DNA from: Strigamia acuminata
Lineage: Eukaryota; Arthropoda; Chilopoda; Geophilomorpha; Linotaeniidae
NCBI GenBank assembly: GCA_949358305.1
Contig: OX442315.1
Coordinates: forward strand, 12,550,427-12,614,426
DNA: 64,000 nt
Direction of reading: 5' to 3'
Of the stretch, positions 35,411 through 45,600 are shown piece by piece; within the stretch, counting starts at the first letter, position 1; the number at the start of each line of letters is the position of its first letter. Position numbers and translations under genes: made by a program. Under the pieces are notes generated by a model. It did not search any database. It was not told the origin of the DNA and saw only the letters and a list, made by a program, of their open reading frames with translations.

Positions 35411-35665
35411 ACCCCTTACAGTGAAAACACAAGGAAACCGGTAAAATTCCAAAGCTTGCGAGCACAAGTTTAAAGAGGTGGTCATCACACGCAATAAAAT
35501 AAAACTCAGTTTGATCGGAGCGTGTGAAAGCAAGCCCGCTTAAAAGCAATATTTTCGAGCCAAACACAAACCTCATGTTTTCTCAAGTAGATGAAATTCT
35601 ACCCGCTTCTTCCTTGCTGGCAAGCTTTTCAAGTTTACCCACTTCCTTATGTTTCCACCTTCAGA
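35411..35665. mobile_element. MITE G, copy 1
   Basis: Ends related to AAGGTGGAAACACAAGGGAG: left GTGAAAACACAAGGAAACCG, right TTCCTTATGTTTCCACCTT. Interior blocks GGTAAAATTCCAAAGCTTGC and GCAAGCTTTTCAAGTTTACC also pair. A fuller copy lies in a FAM135 intron at 55,849-56,284. Confidence 0.7.
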
Positions 35666-35679
35666 CGGAGTGCTGTAAG

Positions 35680-35745
35680 TGGTATTAGGCCATGCAAGCC
35701 GTGATCTGTGGGACAACTTTCTTTGGGACTAACCTCTTATTTATG
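35680..35745 (+). repeat. Dispersed repeat F, copy 3
   Basis: GGTATTAGGCCATGCAAGCC and TCTGTGGGACAACTTTCTT match the copies near 19.5 and 20.0 kb. Confidence 0.5.
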
Positions 35746-36001
35746 AATGCTGTTCTAAAAGGTTGGTTGGACAAAAACTCTACACTACATGACATTTAGA
35801 ATGCAGATGCTTAAATCAATAGATGCCTGCAAAAAGGCATTTTAGCCTCATTTATCATCTATAAAGTATTTTTATACAGTCATTTCAACACCAAAAAATT
35901 CACTTCCCTTGAACCCTCAGGTCTTCAAAATTCCATTCCTTTTCTTTTAAACTTCTTGGAAATTTATAAACAAACACTCCAATTTCCTTCAATTTTGCAG
36001 G

Positions 36002-36125
36002 TTAACATTCCTTTTTCTTATTAAGCCAACATGTGACTGTGTAACAACCAATCCTAGCTCACGTGCACTTACTTTAAAACCAAGAAAATTAGAATTTAAT
36101 TTACTTGCACAGCCACAACAGCCAG
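36002..36125 (+). other. Possible 5' untranslated exon of the chitin-binding gene
   Basis: Bounded on the left by a pyrimidine-rich acceptor (CAATTTTGCAG, ending 36,001) and on the right by a strong donor (CCAGGTAAGC, GT at 36,126). The next acceptor, ATTCAAG at 36,271-36,277, lies seven bases before the start codon of the downstream gene. It is inferred from splice signals only, and transcription could instead start inside this segment. Confidence 0.4.
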
Positions 36126-36284
36126 GTAAGCACAATAATTTTAAGTTGGATATAATTGATAATTACTTTACCACTTTTTGGTAATTGTGTATTTCCTACT
36201 TTCATGCAAGTTTCATTTGTGAGTCTTAGCTTTTTCATAAATTTCCACATTTTTAAAACATTTCATTTCCATTCAAGGTGCAAA

Positions 36285-36368
36285 ATGACTTCAATCAAAG
36301 GTCTAGCAAGGGTGATCTTGCTACTGACAGTTCTAAGCCAAGCCTTAGCCACTCAAACACTGTTACAG
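36285..36368 (+). CDS. Exon 1 of the chitin-binding gene: signal peptide
   Basis: Codes 28 residues: a basic start, the hydrophobic core ARVILLLTVLSQ, and a likely signal-peptidase site after ALA. The donor is CAGGTAAGT, phase 0. The start is the first ATG after a 5' acceptor, so no longer N terminus is likely. Confidence 0.85.
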
Positions 36369-39300
36369 GTAAGTGCAAATTGAACTGACATTCAAAACTG
36401 TGATGACAAGAGGAAACAAGTCGCTGGTTCTTTGAATCTCAAACCCACAACATAGCTGTAATCAAGGAAATGCAATTTCCTGACATTCCTCACAATTCCA
36501 TTTACAAAAAAAAACACCTTACTGACAGCGGATAAGTCACAATTACTCTTAATAAAGGCAATTTTAAATACAGAAAAAATAGTGTATTCGCAGACGGAAG
36601 GGTCAGCCTCTTAACTTTGTCGCTTAAAATTAAATATGTATCTATTGTAAGGTGGTACTACAAATTGACATATGCCATAAAACACTAACTGCATTCAAAA
36701 TAAAAATATTTTGGGTCTTACTTCAATTTTAAAACAAAAATGACATCACTTCCTGTCTAATTTATTAAATTAAACTATATTAATTATTTATTTATAATTA
36801 TAATTATAGATTTATAATATATCGTCTCGTATTTTATTGATTAAGAGCTGCGTTCGTGAGGTTAAATACCGTACTTTTGCAAAAATACGGTATTCTTGGT
36901 GTCTCAGCCGCGGCTACTATTCGAGGGCGACTCTTAATCAGTAAAATACGGTATTTATTATAATTATTATAATAAATCAAAATTTAAACTTAAAATACAC
37001 TTAAACTAAAATTATATTTTCTGCTCAATAATAATACAGGGTTTATTTATCATACTTCTATACAAACTTGAAAAATCAAAATTTCAACTTCAATTTAGCT
37101 GTATAGAAATTAGAAACACAATGATCGATGTGCTTATACAAGTAATTCTTATGATAAGCATATTTGCATGATTAAATTTGTATAACTTCAAGCTATTGAC
37201 ATTAAAGCAGCCAAAAAAATAGAAAAACAACAAACAGGATCCCATCCAATTTTCATATCTTGACCACACACAGGAAATATGTAATAATGACCTTAAATTA
37301 TTTCCTGATTTTGATAAGATTGATGTTCAATCAAGTCTGCAACACAATGGAAACCCATGTAAACTCAAAATTAAATCCTCTTTTGTTTCGTTTCCTTTAT
37401 TTTCAGTACCTTTTAGACTACCCAGAACCGCTCCTTTTGGATCACGAGAAATCGGTGCGAATTGCGAGAGAATGGGAAATGGCCAAAAAAACAGGCAAAC
37501 AGGGAGCAACCAAAACTCACAAAGACAAATTTTTCGATTATGACGATTATGATGACGATGAAAATACCCAACAAAAAGATGTCGACGATAGTTATGTTGA
37601 TGCAACGTCCTACCAACGTAAGCCCCATTAGCACAGTAGAACCTCGATTATCCGAACTAATTAGGGACATGGGTGTTTGTTCGGATAATCGAACATTTGA
37701 TTTATGCACATACATATGAAAATAAAAAGTCATTAAAATATAATTAGAAAGCCTTACTAGAAAGCACTACTAGGGCTGGACCGAATATTCGGCATATTCG
37801 GCCAAAAATCAACCTGATATTCGGCCGAATACATAATAATGATCAAGTTAGACAAATTTGCATTTTTAAAGCAAAGTTTTTGCCTTCTTTGAAAAAATAC
37901 TAATAATTTTCACCTTATAAATTGCATTTTACCGGCTAACTTTACATTTTTGGGTGAAAATAATACTTTGGGTAAAAATTGCATCTCTACTGAAAAACTT
38001 ACAACTTATTTGTGAAACTGCATTTTTGACGTAAAACATGGCGATTGTTTTTTTGGTGGTAAAAATTAGTTTTTTGATGTGGTAATTGTTTTTTTCAACA
38101 GTGGGAATTGGGTTTTCGGCATGAAAATGGCATGATTAACTTGGGAATTGCTTTATTTGGCTTGGAAATTGCTGTTTACAATGTAAAATTGTTTTTAAAA
38201 TTTTTATTCGGTTATTCGGACATGGTGTTCGGTTCCGAATATTCGACCTTTTTGATATTCGGTGCAACACTAATTAAAACCGACCACAAATAAATAACAA
38301 TTGTCAAAAAACATTACAAATTGATTGAAAAAATGTGAAAATCGTCAAAAAACATTAAAAATCGATTAAAAAACCGATAAAAAATCGCTTTACTGCTGTT
38401 CGGATAACTGAAAGTTCATATAACCAGTGTTCCGATAATCGAGGTTCTACTGTAAATGACTTATTAATGAATGCTCCTAAATGAAATAATATTCTATTTA
38501 ACAGTTAGCTAACCTAAAAAAATGCTTGCATTTCAGAATTCAATCATCAGAATCAACAGTCAAATGATAATGAAAAGCGTCCTGTTCAACCTGCCGGGGT
38601 GTTCACCAAACCTATCATTGAACAGGAACCGGACCTTGACTGTCCAGATGATGTACCATCTTACAGAGTGGGTGGCAAATGTGTACCCCTAACAGACCAA
38701 AGCATCCAACTTGAGACACCAAACCCTGAAAAGAAACCTAATGGGTTGTTCATCAAACCTATCATTGATCAGGAAGAGGACTATGACTGTCCAGATGATG
38801 TACCATCTTACAAAGTGGGTGGCAAATGTGTACCCCTAACAGACCAAAATTTCCAACTTGAGGTACCAAAGCCTGAAATAGAACCACCAGGCTACATTTC
38901 TCAAGTCCACATCAAACCTGGACCATTCTATAACCATGGATACAACACACCAGGTCATAAAACAGATCCAATTCTTGACCAGACTGACAAATATGATGAG
39001 CAATACAAACAAAAAGTAGACGAAGAAGAACCGGTCTACGTAGGCACTGAACATCAGCAAACAAATACAGGAGATGGCTCTGAAATAGACAACACAGAAA
39101 CTGTTCAAGGCCCTGGCCATGGACAACAAGAAAATATCCAAATTAATTATGGACAACAAGAAACTATCCAAGATCCTGATGATGAACAAACAGAAACTGT
39201 TCAAGGCCCTGGCCATGGACAACAAGGAAATATCCAAATTCCTGGTTATGGACAACAAGAAACCATCCAAGATCCTGATTATGACCAAACAGAAACTGTT

Positions 39301-40506
39301 CAAAGTCCTGGTTATGGTCAACAAGGAAATATCCAAATTCCTGGTTATGGACAACAAGAAACCATCCAAGATCCTGATTATGACCAAACAGAAACTGTTC
39401 AAGGACCTGGTTATGTACAACAAGGAAATATCCAAATCCCTGGTCATGGACAACAAGAAAATATCCAAATTCCTGGTTATGGACACCAAGAAACCATCCA
39501 AGATCCTGATTATGACCAAACAGAAACTGTTCAAGGTCCTGGTTATGTACAACAAGGAAATATCCAAATCCCTGGTCATGGACAACAAGGAACTATCCAA
39601 ATTCCTAGTCATGGACATCCAGAAACTCTACCTGGTCCTGGTTATGGAGGTCAAGAAACTATCCAAACCCCTGGTCATGGACAATCAACTGTTCAGGAAT
39701 CAATTTCTCCTGTGGTCCACATCCCTAAAGGCCAATCTGAACAAAGTTACCAAACTGACAAACCTGGCCAAGTTTTTATTGACTACCCAATCATAGATGA
39801 AGAAGGACCATATGGATCCATAAATCCTGGCAACAATGGACACCCCACAGATGAACAAACATCACAGTCAGAAAATGTTGCACAACAACAACACAAACAC
39901 GATTCAAATTCCAATATAGTATTTGAACAAAACCACCAGGACCATCAAAATAATCAAAACACCGCCCATCCATCCTGGAACCAAAAGCAACCCCCAAGAT
40001 ATGAAGCAAGACCCCAAATACCCCTCTATCCACAACACCACACCAATTCCTACAACACTGGAAAATACAGACCCAGCAGAGGCCATGAATCATACGGAAA
40101 TCCCAAAGGATCACGTCCCTTCGTCTACCCAGGAAGTCCTCAAATTCCCAGTCCAGGACCACAGTATGGAGTTGTTAAACCACCAAAAATTTATGGAGGC
40201 AAACCACCACATGTCAACGTCAACCAACACATAGATGGAGATGGAGATGGTCCTTTTTATGGGGTGATTGATTACTCACCGTATGATGAAACACCAGCAC
40301 GTCCGGGAGCTTTCACATGTTTTCAGAGAAGCGAGGGGTATTATGCGGATTACCATTCAGGATGCAAGAGATTTTATCGCTGCGCAAAAGGCCATTTCCA
40401 AGCGTATGAATACGTCTGTCCGCTCGGTACCAAGTTTAACGATCGCATCAACCAGTGTGATCACGAAGACGACGTTCACTGTAAAACTAAAACTCATTAC
40501 GGTTAA
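36285..40506 (+). CDS. Secreted repeat-rich protein with C-terminal chitin-binding domain (CPAP1-like)
   Basis: Complete three-exon gene, join 36285-36368, 37407-37617, 38537-40506, giving 754 residues; phases close. Residues 1-22 are a signal peptide ending Ala-Leu-Ala. Exon 2 adds an acidic DYDDYDDDE stretch. Exon 3 has two copies, 50 residues apart, of a two-cysteine module CPDDVPSY(R/K)VGGKCVPL. A cysteine-free region of 11-residue repeats follows, rich in Gln, Gly, Pro and Tyr. One C-terminal CBM14/peritrophin-A domain has six cysteines (GYYADYHSGCKRFYRC, then CPLGTKFN). A single such domain with the GYYAD...FYRC pattern is typical of arthropod cuticular proteins analogous to peritrophins, type 1, which bind chitin in the cuticle. 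The function is inferred from the domain; the repeats may make an extensible or adhesive matrix. AATAAA follows about 30 bp after the stop. I do not assign a specific orthologue. Confidence 0.85.
36827..36951. mobile_element. CCGTATTTTA MITE, copy 4, in intron 1
   Basis: The shortest of the four copies, lying in the first coding intron of the chitin-binding gene. The right end TAAAATACGG is flanked by TA; the left end has two changes. Confidence 0.75.
37407..37617 (+). CDS. Exon 2 of the chitin-binding gene: acidic linker
   Basis: Acceptor TTTTCAG and donor CAACGTAAGC (phase 1). It codes about 70 residues: a Leu/Pro-rich start, a basic GKQGATKTHKDK stretch, then a Tyr-Asp run. No known domain. 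Confidence 0.85.
37634..38452. mobile_element. pogo/Tigger-like MITE in intron 2
   Basis: The ends CAGTAGAACCTCGATTATC (37,634) and its reverse complement (ending 38,452) match over 19 bases and continue weakly. This terminal style is characteristic of pogo/Tigger-type elements. TA follows the right end; the left flank is CA. It is enlarged by a nested hAT-like insertion. Confidence 0.8.
37771..38272. mobile_element. hAT-like MITE nested inside the pogo-like element
   Basis: The left end TAGGGCTGGACCGAATAT pairs with the reverse complement of the right end, TAGTGTTGCACCGAATAT (15 of 18 match). The interior is rich in CGAATATTCGG. A clear 8-bp duplication was not found, so the superfamily call rests on the ends only. 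Confidence 0.6.
38537..40506 (+). CDS. Exon 3 of the chitin-binding gene: Cys modules, 11-residue repeats and CBM14
   Basis: Acceptor GCATTTCAG, entering in phase 1. The 150-bp duplication at about 38,600-38,890 codes the two cysteine modules. At about 39,095-39,690 a 33-bp unit codes repeats like ETVQGPGHGQQ, GNIQIPGYGQQ and ETIQDPDYDQT, arranged in groups of three (99 bp). The CBM14 domain occupies about 40,310-40,490. The TAA stop ends at 40,506. Confidence 0.9.
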
Positions 40507-40560
40507 ATTAAATGTCATTTACGTTGTAAATTGATTGAATAAAGTTATTATTAAGGTTAG
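40507..40560 (+). terminator. Polyadenylation signal of the chitin-binding gene
   Basis: GATTGAATAAAGTT at about 40,532-40,545 gives a canonical AATAAA some 30 bp after the stop codon, implying a very short 3' UTR. Confidence 0.6.
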
Positions 40561-41163
40561 ATTCGTGTATTTTATACCTGCTACTCGCCCGCTCGTACTC
40601 CGCCATTTGCAAACCGGAAATGAACACGTGAACGGAAGTGAGCGCCGCCCAGCGAGGATTTTGTCGACTTTTGACGAATTTCACACAGCGTATCTCTTTT
40701 ATTTTTTTAAAATTTTTATTTAAAATGAAGAAATGAAAAGCAAAAGAAAATTCACATCTCAGAGTAATTTATTTATACACAGAGAAAAAAAAATTCCAGA
40801 ATAGGCAGACATCTTTCATTCAAGGAATTAATTCCACGATGACTAAAAAGGTCATCTATTTCATCTCAATTGGGGGGTGTGGGGAAAAATATAACAGCAC
40901 CTTGAGTGAATATTAATAAATTCCATATCTTTTTTATGTTTAATATAAACAAGATTAAAAAATTTGGTTGCCCAAACAGTACTAACTTAACAATCTTGGT
41001 GGTTTTTAAACTATGTACAATCAATGATAGAACAAATCGCTATATAATAAAATCATCGGTTTTTCTAAGCGTAAAAAGACAAGAAATTCAAGTCTAAAAT
41101 CACCAAGATTGTTAGTATTCAACTTTTCTGCCTGATCTGTATCTAAACCTTTAAAGTTTACAC

Positions 41164-41204
<41 letters not shown>

Positions 41205-42491
41205 CGAAAAAAGTGCAGTTTATAACATTGTACATCGTTGCAAATATGAACCACTGCATTTGTAATCGTTACAAAAATGTTTGGCTATAGGATCAACACT
41301 ACGATAGTTTATCCCATTTAAATAAGAAAGATTTATTTATTTATTTTTCCACTTTTTTTTTTAAATTATTAATTTTTTATATCAATTATTTTTCAATGTA
41401 TTTACATTAAATCTTTCTTAATGGCTGGGAATAAACGAACAATGGGATTTCACATGTATAAAAAATGAAATCTGAACCAATTTCACATTTAAAATAAATA
41501 AATTTACCAAAAAATTTCATACATTTTTACATTTCTCTTTATATCAGTTATTATCGTTAAAAGCCCATTGTTTTTCACTTATTTATTTTATATTTTTATT
41601 TATTACAGTTTAAAAAATGGTTGAATAAGGACTAACTATTTATCATACTTCGGGTTAGACAACTAGACTTTTTTTTTCTTTTTTTTTCATTTCCATTTAT
41701 TTATTTTTTTAATTCTTAATTAATTTATATAGCAAAAGTAGTCCGCGTAAAAATTAAATAAAAATCAACCCAAAAAAAAAAAACCATGCTACAAATCGAC
41801 ATAGTTTTTTCTTTCTACAAGTTTAAATAATTTCCCTTTTCTTAAACTACAAAAAAATAAATAAAAATTAAATTAATTAATTTTTATTTCAAAAAAACAA
41901 AAAAAAATAATTCCTAACTCCCTACCAGTAAAGAAAAACAAAGTCTCAAGTATCTGTACAATTGTCTCTGCATATAAACCGCTAATCGATCCACCGCAAA
42001 GCTCCACCACAAAAATATAAAATTTATCAACTAATTAATCAATTACCACATAAAAATAGAAACAAATATTTTTTTTTCGAGTAAATCCAAGTGCAAACGA
42101 TTCAAAATCCAATAAAAATGTACTTCCGTTTAAAAAAATCCGTTTGCATTCGGATCGCTCCAAATTTACAACGAAAAATGAGAAGAAAAATAAAAGGAAA
42201 AAAGAAAAAGAAATCAATTTTTTTCCCTCCAATTTCAGAGAAAAAAATTTGATTTATTTTGTTTGTTTTTAATAGAGCATGATTATACAATCGATAATTA
42301 ACTAAATTATTATACGATAAAGCATAAAATGAATCCTTAACAACAAAACAAGAGGAATGATAGTTGAAATTAAATGTACACTAATTAACAACGTGTTTTG
42401 AATCGACCTAAAACTAGTTTTAACTTAGTAAGGAAAACGAAATTAAAATAAAACGGTAAAAATGTTTTGTTTTTGTTTTTTTTTTAAATTT
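40561..42491. other. Convergent intergenic space and Nup153 3' UTR
   Basis: The first 130 bp are GC-richer and hold ACCGGAAAT and CACGTG words. The rest is very AT-rich and includes an (AAT)n microsatellite and many poly-A/T runs. The Nup153 3' UTR must extend into it from the right; a minus-strand AATAAA near 42,250 is a possible site. No further gene was seen. Confidence 0.5.
41165..41202. repeat. (AAT)n microsatellite
   Basis: About twelve perfect AAT trinucleotides between the convergent genes. Confidence 0.95.
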
Positions 42492-42600
42492 TTATTTCCG
42501 GCGTCGTGCGCGCCTGATCATCCGGTTCATGGGGTTCGCTGTTGGAGCGGTTGTTGTTACAGGCATATTAAACGGATTCTGATCCTGAGGTACAGGTGTC
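42492..42600 (-). CDS. Nup153: Nup153 exon 17: basic C terminus
   Basis: Acceptor TTTCCCAG, entering in phase 2. It ends MNRMIRRARRRK then TAA, the counterpart of the family's basic C-terminal tail. Confidence 0.85.
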
Positions 42601-45600
42601 CTGGGAAATAGAAAATCGATTAAACAATTTAATAAAAATAAATTCAGTTGAAATTATTTGTACCAAGTGTTTATTTTTTTTCTTTTCTATAGTCAAGATT
42701 TAATAAATTTACTTATTCATGAGCAAAAAGTTTTCAATTGCACAAAACAAATTTTTTAAGAACATGTGTAAAAATTCATTCTTTGAAGTGTAAAAATTCA
42801 TTTTTTAAATGTAAAAATTCATTTTTAAAGTGTAAAAATTCATTTTTGAAGTGTAAAAATTCATTTTTGAAGTGTAAAAATTAATTTTTAAAGTGTAAAA
42901 ATTAATTTTTAAAGTGTAAAATTCATTTTTAAAGTGTAAAAATTCATTTAGAAGTGTAAAAATTCATTTTTGAAATGAAAAAATGCATGTGTGTTTGCAA
43001 ACACGATTGTAAGCATAAAGATGCGTTTTTCAAGTATTAAAATGCGTTTTTAAAATGTAAACCCATCATATTAGATGAAAAATTGCGATTTTTAAATGCA
43101 AAAGTTAGTATTTAGAGCGTATAAAAATGCGTTTTTTTAGTATAAAAATGAGTTTGTAAAGTGTAAAACCACCTTTTTAGGTATAAAATTGCGATTTTTA
43201 AATTTAAAAGTTAGTTTTTAGAGCATTAATACGCATTTTTACGTATAAAAATGCGTTTTTTAGGTATAAAAATGAGTTTTTAAAGTTTAAAACCACCTTT
43301 TTAGGTGTAAAATTTCGATTTTTAAATGTAAAAGTTAGTTTTTAGAGCGTTATTACGCATTTTTACGTATAAAAATGCGTTTTTTTAAACTTGTGTGTGT
43401 AAAAAATCATTTACAGTACTAGATTAGAAAAATACACCGCCGAGTTCAAAAATTCATGCTAAACATACCCGAAAGCTGGTGGCAACGGGCTTGGCGACGC
43501 AGCAGCTCCAAAATTAAACGTAGGAGCGGTGCCCGCATTGAACTGAAACCCCGCTTGAGTTGTCGCGGGCTGATTAAACTGGAACGTAGTCGCTGGCTCC
43601 GGCTCAGTATTCTCCTACAAAAAAAAACACATTAAAAAAAAAAAAAAAATTTAAATAAAAACAAACAATTTCCGCACCTGTGTCCCAGTAAACATAAAAA
43701 CTCCAGCCGGCTGCTGTTGATTCGAGCCAAACTGAAACGGAGGAGCCCCACTTCCCGCGAACCGATTAGTCGGCGCGACCGGTGCGAACGCCTGCGTCGT
43801 CGTCCCGCTCAACTGCGGCGCCTGAAACGCCGGCCGCGGCGTCGCTCCGAACGCTTGGAACCCCACCGCGGCCGTCGTCGTCGGCGTGGCCACCTGCGTC
43901 GTCGCCCCGAACCCTTGGAACCCCATCGCGGCCGTCGTCGTCGTCGTGGCCACCTGCGTCGTCGCCGGACGCCCGAAAATCGACGCGTTCGGGTTACCAA
44001 ACGCAAACATATTCGCCGACGCGAACCCCGCCGTCGTCACCGGCGTGCTGAAGCTCGTGGCGCCCGTCACCGCGGGCGTCGGCGTCGGCGTGCCAAACTG
44101 CGGCACCGCTGCCGGCGCGGTCGTCGTCTGCCCGAACGAAAACGAACTCTTGGTCGCCGACGTGGTCGCGGTGCCAAAAAACGACATGGCCGGAGTGGTG
44201 GTGACCGCCGCGGGCGGCGACTGGAACACGGACGCGGACGACGCTGGCGAGAAAATCGAGTTGGTGGTCGTCGTGCCGAACCCGGCGGACCCGGCCGAAG
44301 TGGTCAAGTACCCGTACGAGGGTATTGTCAGCGACGAGGGGGTCGAGTTGTTGCCGAACATCGAGTTGGGACTCGTGCCCAAGTGCGTGTTGTAGCCGGT
44401 CTTGGATGTGCCGAACATCGTGATGGGGGTCGTGGCGCCAAACACGGGGGTCGACTGTTGGGCGAGTTTCATGGCCGAGGCGGCGGCGGCGGTGGTGGCG
44501 GTGGCCGGGGAAGCGAAGAAACTCGGCGGGGCATCGGCGGTGGTGACGTTTTGGCGGAAAATCGAGGCGGTGCCGGCGGACGTGGCGGGCAGTGCGGGCA
44601 GGAACTCGGACGAGGCGGTCGAGACTGCGGTGGCGGCTGTTTTGATGGAGAAACTCGAGGTTTTGGAGGTGGTGTTTGTGGGCGCCGTCGATGAAAGCTC
44701 CGGGGTTTTGAAGAGGTTCGTCGGGGCTGTTGTCGGAGCGTTCAACGGAGTGAAGGTCGGAGGTAATAACGATGTGAATGATGGGATCGGGGCCTCTAAC
44801 GTTGCCATTTTCTTCTTGGGTTGACTTTCCAGGTCGTCTAGAGAGAAATGAAAATTTATTTTGTATTATTTTTGCAATTATTTCAAAGCTTTTAAATTCT
44901 TTTTCAATTTTTTTCATAATTTTTTGAAATATTTCGCATTATTTCGTAATTTTTTGAAACATTTCGTATTAATTTCATATTATTCATAATTTTTTGAAAT
45001 AATTCGTAATTTGTTGAAATATTTCGTAATTTGTTGAAAAATTTCGAAATATTTCGTAATTTTTTGAAATATTTCGTAATTTGTTGAAAAATTTCGTAAT
45101 TTGTTGAAAAATTTCGTAATTTGTTGAAAAATTTCGTAATTTATTTCAATATTTCATATTATTCGTATTTTTTTGAAATAATTCGCAATTTTCTGAAATA
45201 AATCGTAATTTTTTTTTAATATTTCATCTTATTTCGTATTTTTTTCAAAATTTTCCGAATTATTTCAAACTATCGAATTTTTGTTTATTTCTTTTTCCTT
45301 TACCGCTTTCGTGTTTATGTTTCTCTGCTGATTTCGGCGTTTCCAAAGGTTTAGCGAAATATCCAAACTGCTCGTTCGGTTTCTGCGCGCCAAGCCGGGA
45401 TTTCTCGCTTTTCTCCGGCTCATTTCTCACATTCCCGAAGATCGACGGACGAGCAGCGGCAGCGGTGGACGCGGGCAGCGCAAACACGCTGGGTTTAATC
45501 GCGGGTTCCTTTACGTCTTCAATTACATCGGCGACGTCGCCGATTTTCTTTGCGTCAGTCGCACCGCCGAAAACGAGAATTTCGTCTTTGGCCTCGGCCG

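Noticed and set aside
43717-44694. 325-codon Arg-rich plus-strand frame over the Nup153 FG exon
   Set aside because: Antisense shadow caused by high GC and absence of stop codons; the minus FG frame alone fits the splice phases and the family.
43994-44917. 307-codon His/Arg-rich minus frame overlapping the Nup153 FG exon
   Set aside because: Runs through the splice acceptor into AT-rich intron sequence and has no FG or other family motif.
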